From positions 1-41,835 of the forward strand of contig JAGVZA010000024.1 in assembly GCA_018302985.1 (NCBI GenBank): a stretch of 41,835 bases of DNA. Reading direction: 5' to 3'. The stretch is from Candidatus Woesearchaeota archaeon (GTDB taxonomy: Archaea > Nanobdellota > Nanobdellia > SCGC-AAA011-G17 > UBA489). Positions 39,818 to 41,835 of this stretch are shown here, one piece after another. The number at the start of each line of letters is the position of its first letter. Positions within the stretch are counted from its first letter, which is position 1. A program made the translations under genes and the position numbers. The notes below the pieces were generated by a model that was given only the letters and a program-made list of their open reading frames with translations, did no database searches and was not told the DNA's origin.

Positions 39818-40552
39818 ATGCAATTTTATGATTATATTTATAGAAACTCTATAGTCCATAAGCTTGATCCGAGGACAAAAATAGCCTGGTTAGTAGGTCT
39901 AAGTTTTCTAGTATTTTTAACCAATTCAAAAAAGAGTATATTATTTATGTTAGGTTTAGTTCTTTTGATAGTTTTCTTGTCCAAGTTGCCACTAAGAAAT
40001 GTATGGCAGTCTTCTAAAGTGTTTATTATATTTTTTACTATAGCTAATGTAATCTTGTTCAGTCTTCTCCTATGGAGTGTCAAGCAAGGAGTTATAGATG
40101 GAATATTTTTCTCTATAAAGTTTCTCGTGCTAATCATAAGTAGTATTGTTTTTGCTATGTCTACTTCGCCAAGAGATTTAATGCTAAGTCTTACTAAAAT
40201 GAAGGTGCCTTATGAGTTAGCTTTCATGTTAACGCTAGCTATAAGATTTGTTCCAGTTATAGCAAGAGAAATAAATCATGTCATAGATGCGCAAAAAGCA
40301 CGTGCTCATAAGATTAAATTCTCTTTGATGCATCCAATAGATTCCATGGAGACATTTTTGCCAATACTCATTCCAACATTCCACTTGTTGCTTATGAAAG
40401 CATTCGATCTCTCTTTGTCCATAGAAGCAAGAGCATTTCGTTCTAAAAAAGAGAGGACCTATCCGCCAAGACTTAAATTAAGAACATATGATTATATTTC
40501 GCTAATTATCCTTATAGGTATAAGTGTCTATGTTACTGGAGGATTAAGATGA
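39818..40552 (+). CDS. ecfT: ECF transporter transmembrane component EcfT
   Basis: A 244-residue CbiQ/EcfT-family membrane protein with HKLDPRTKIAW near the start and about five membrane segments. The two Ala-Arg coupling motifs that contact the ATPases are visible as AQKARAHK (about 155) and SIEARAFRSKKER (about 205). It joins substrate-binding S components to the ATPase pair for vitamin or metal uptake. No S component is visible in the window. It overlaps the ATPase gene by four bases. Confidence 0.93.
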   Translation: MQFYDYIYRNSIVHKLDPRTKIAWLVGLSFLVFLTNSKKSILFMLGLVLLIVFLSKLPLRNVWQSSKVFIIFFTIANVILFSLLLWSVKQGVIDGIFFSIKFLVLIISSIVFAMSTSPRDLMLSLTKMKVPYELAFMLTLAIRFVPVIAREINHVIDAQKARAHKIKFSLMHPIDSMETFLPILIPTFHLLLMKAFDLSLSIEARAFRSKKERTYPPRLKLRTYDYISLIILIGISVYVTGGLR

Positions 40553-41835
40553 ATACTCTAATCAGTGTAGATAACTTAACTTATTATTATCCTCAAGAAA
40601 AGAATCCTGTGCTTCAAGATATTTCATTTAAGATAAATAAAGGAGATGTTCTCGGAATTATAGGTCCTTCTGGTTGTGGTAAAAGTACTCTCATGTTGGC
40701 ATTGAGTGGCTTAATTCCACACGCCCTAAAAGGAGATATGCATGGCACGATAACTATTCTTGGAGAAGATACTAAAAAATCATCCATGGCTAAATTATCT
40801 CAAATAGTACAGATCTTATTTCAAAGCCCAGATTCTCAACTATTCGCTTTAAATGTGGAAGATGAGATTACATTTGGTTTAGAAAATTTAAATCTACCTT
40901 GGAAACTTATTGAAAGAAGGCTGGAAAATACTTTAAATGAAGTAAATATAATGTCTTTAAGGCATCGTTCCATTGAGGAGCTTAGCTCTGGACAAAAACA
41001 AAGAGTTGCACTCGCAGCAATTCTGGCCATGGAGCCAAAGATATTGTTGTTTGATGAGCCTACTGCAAATCTGGATCAACCATCCATAGAAAGACTTGGA
41101 CAGATAATTAAAAAGCTCAGCAAGAAGCATACCATAATTATTATTGAGCACAATATAGAGTTTCTAAAGAATTTAGCAAATAGAGTACTGTTAATGAACA
41201 AAGGAAAAATAATACTTGAAGACAAATATGACAGGATAATCAATCGGAAAGAGTATAAGGAAATAATGTTGCCTCCGCACAATACTAAGCAAGTACTGCA
41301 AAAGTTAAAAACAATAAGTTTTCAAACAAAGAAAAAACCGATTTTAGAAATACGTGGATTAAATTTTACTTATGCGAATAAAACAAAGGCATTGTCAAAT
41401 GTCAGCTTAACTATAGGCAATGGTGATTTTCTCGGAATTATTGGTCAAAATGGAAGTGGTAAGAGTACTTTAGCGCTGAACATTATAGGAATCCTGAAGG
41501 GAAGTGGAAAGATAATCCTTGATGGTCAAGATATTGCAAAAAAAGATGTCTTTGAGCGTACAAAGTCTATTGGTTATGTCTTCCAAAACCCTAACTATCA
41601 GTTATTTGAAGAAGATTTAGAAAAAGAAATAGCATTTGGACCTAGGAATATAGGTCTAAGTAAAACAGAGATAAAAAAGAGAGTAGAAGAAGTTCTACAA
41701 ATAATGCATCTTACGGAGTTCAGAAAGAATGATCCACATGCGTTGAGTGTTGGACAAAAAAGAAGAGTTTCTATAGCCTCAGTCTTAACTATGGAGCCTG
41801 AAATAATAATTGTTGATGAGCCGGATACAGGTTTA
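40549..41835 (+). CDS. ecfA: Tandem ECF transporter ATPase EcfA-EcfA' (3' end outside window)
   Basis: The frame is open for 429 codons to the window end. It encodes two ABC ATPase domains in one chain. Domain one has GPSGCGKST (about 40-48), LSSGQKQR, ILLFDEPTANLD and the H-loop IIEHN. Domain two starts near residue 262, with GQNGSGKST near 300, LSVGQKRR and IIIVDEPDTGL at the end. Some ECF modules have two separate ATPases; here they are fused. The missing part should be the H-loop end of domain two. It is translated with ecfT through the ATGA overlap. Confidence 0.93.
   Translation, partial: MNTLISVDNLTYYYPQEKNPVLQDISFKINKGDVLGIIGPSGCGKSTLMLALSGLIPHALKGDMHGTITILGEDTKKSSMAKLSQIVQILFQSPDSQLFALNVEDEITFGLENLNLPWKLIERRLENTLNEVNIMSLRHRSIEELSSGQKQRVALAAILAMEPKILLFDEPTANLDQPSIERLGQIIKKLSKKHTIIIIEHNIEFLKNLANRVLLMNKGKIILEDKYDRIINRKEYKEIMLPPHNTKQVLQKLKTISFQTKKKPILEIRGLNFTYANKTKALSNVSLTIGNGDFLGIIGQNGSGKSTLALNIIGILKGSGKIILDGQDIAKKDVFERTKSIGYVFQNPNYQLFEEDLEKEIAFGPRNIGLSKTEIKKRVEEVLQIMHLTEFRKNDPHALSVGQKRRVSIASVLTMEPEIIIVDEPDTGL

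Overview
This is an AT-rich archaeal chromosome segment. Archaeal ribosomal proteins (S6e, L7Ae, S28e, L24e), aIF2 gamma, aIF5B, a proteasome beta subunit, the termination nuclease aCPSF1/FttA, class III signal-peptide pilins and TTTATATA-type promoters all say Archaea. A bacterial-type gyrase A, many small Cys-rich surface proteins, very short intergenic gaps and frequent near-leaderless genes fit a DPANN-type lineage such as Woesearchaeota. That placement is inference; no rRNA is present to settle it. No intergenic stretch exceeds 300 bases, and I saw no rRNA, tRNA, CRISPR array or insertion sequence.

Layout. 1-2297: 3' part of gyrA, broken near base 490, then a GNAT acetyltransferase. 2294-12421: a mostly minus-strand translation block that, read 5' to 3', runs L7Ae, S28e, L24e, ndk, then infB, S6e, aIF2 gamma. 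This is a gene order well known in Euryarchaeota. It is interrupted here by an Hsp20-like protein, an AbrB-PhoU regulator, a coupled kinase/NUDIX pair and a cupin, with small acidic and zinc-ribbon genes on the opposite strand. 12542-21313: glutamyl-tRNA synthetase, cis-prenyltransferase, a Ca2+/Na+ exchanger, a membrane-anchored coiled-coil protein with a 3-TM partner, proteasome beta, FttA and a signal peptidase-like protein. 21310-25004: a second acidic zinc protein and a four-gene operon of Cys-rich exported proteins.

25152-35971: two pilins with nearly identical 5' ends bracket a surface-glycan region. It holds an STT3-like oligosaccharyltransferase lacking a recognisable WWDYG motif, a polyprenyl glycosylphosphotransferase, three glycosyltransferases, two methyltransferases and a Wzm/Wzt-type ABC exporter. 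The UppS-type enzyme at 14481-15191 could supply the lipid carrier. A DUF192 gene follows the second pilin.

36003-41835: an ABC-2 exporter coupled to RNase J, then an ECF transporter module (EcfT plus a tandem EcfA-EcfA ATPase cut by the window end).

The best candidates for something undescribed are the kinase/NUDIX pair inside the translation block, the split-versus-fused acidic/zinc small proteins, the pilin/glycan/STT3-like neighbourhood and the coiled-coil/3-TM pair. None of these can be proven from sequence reading alone.
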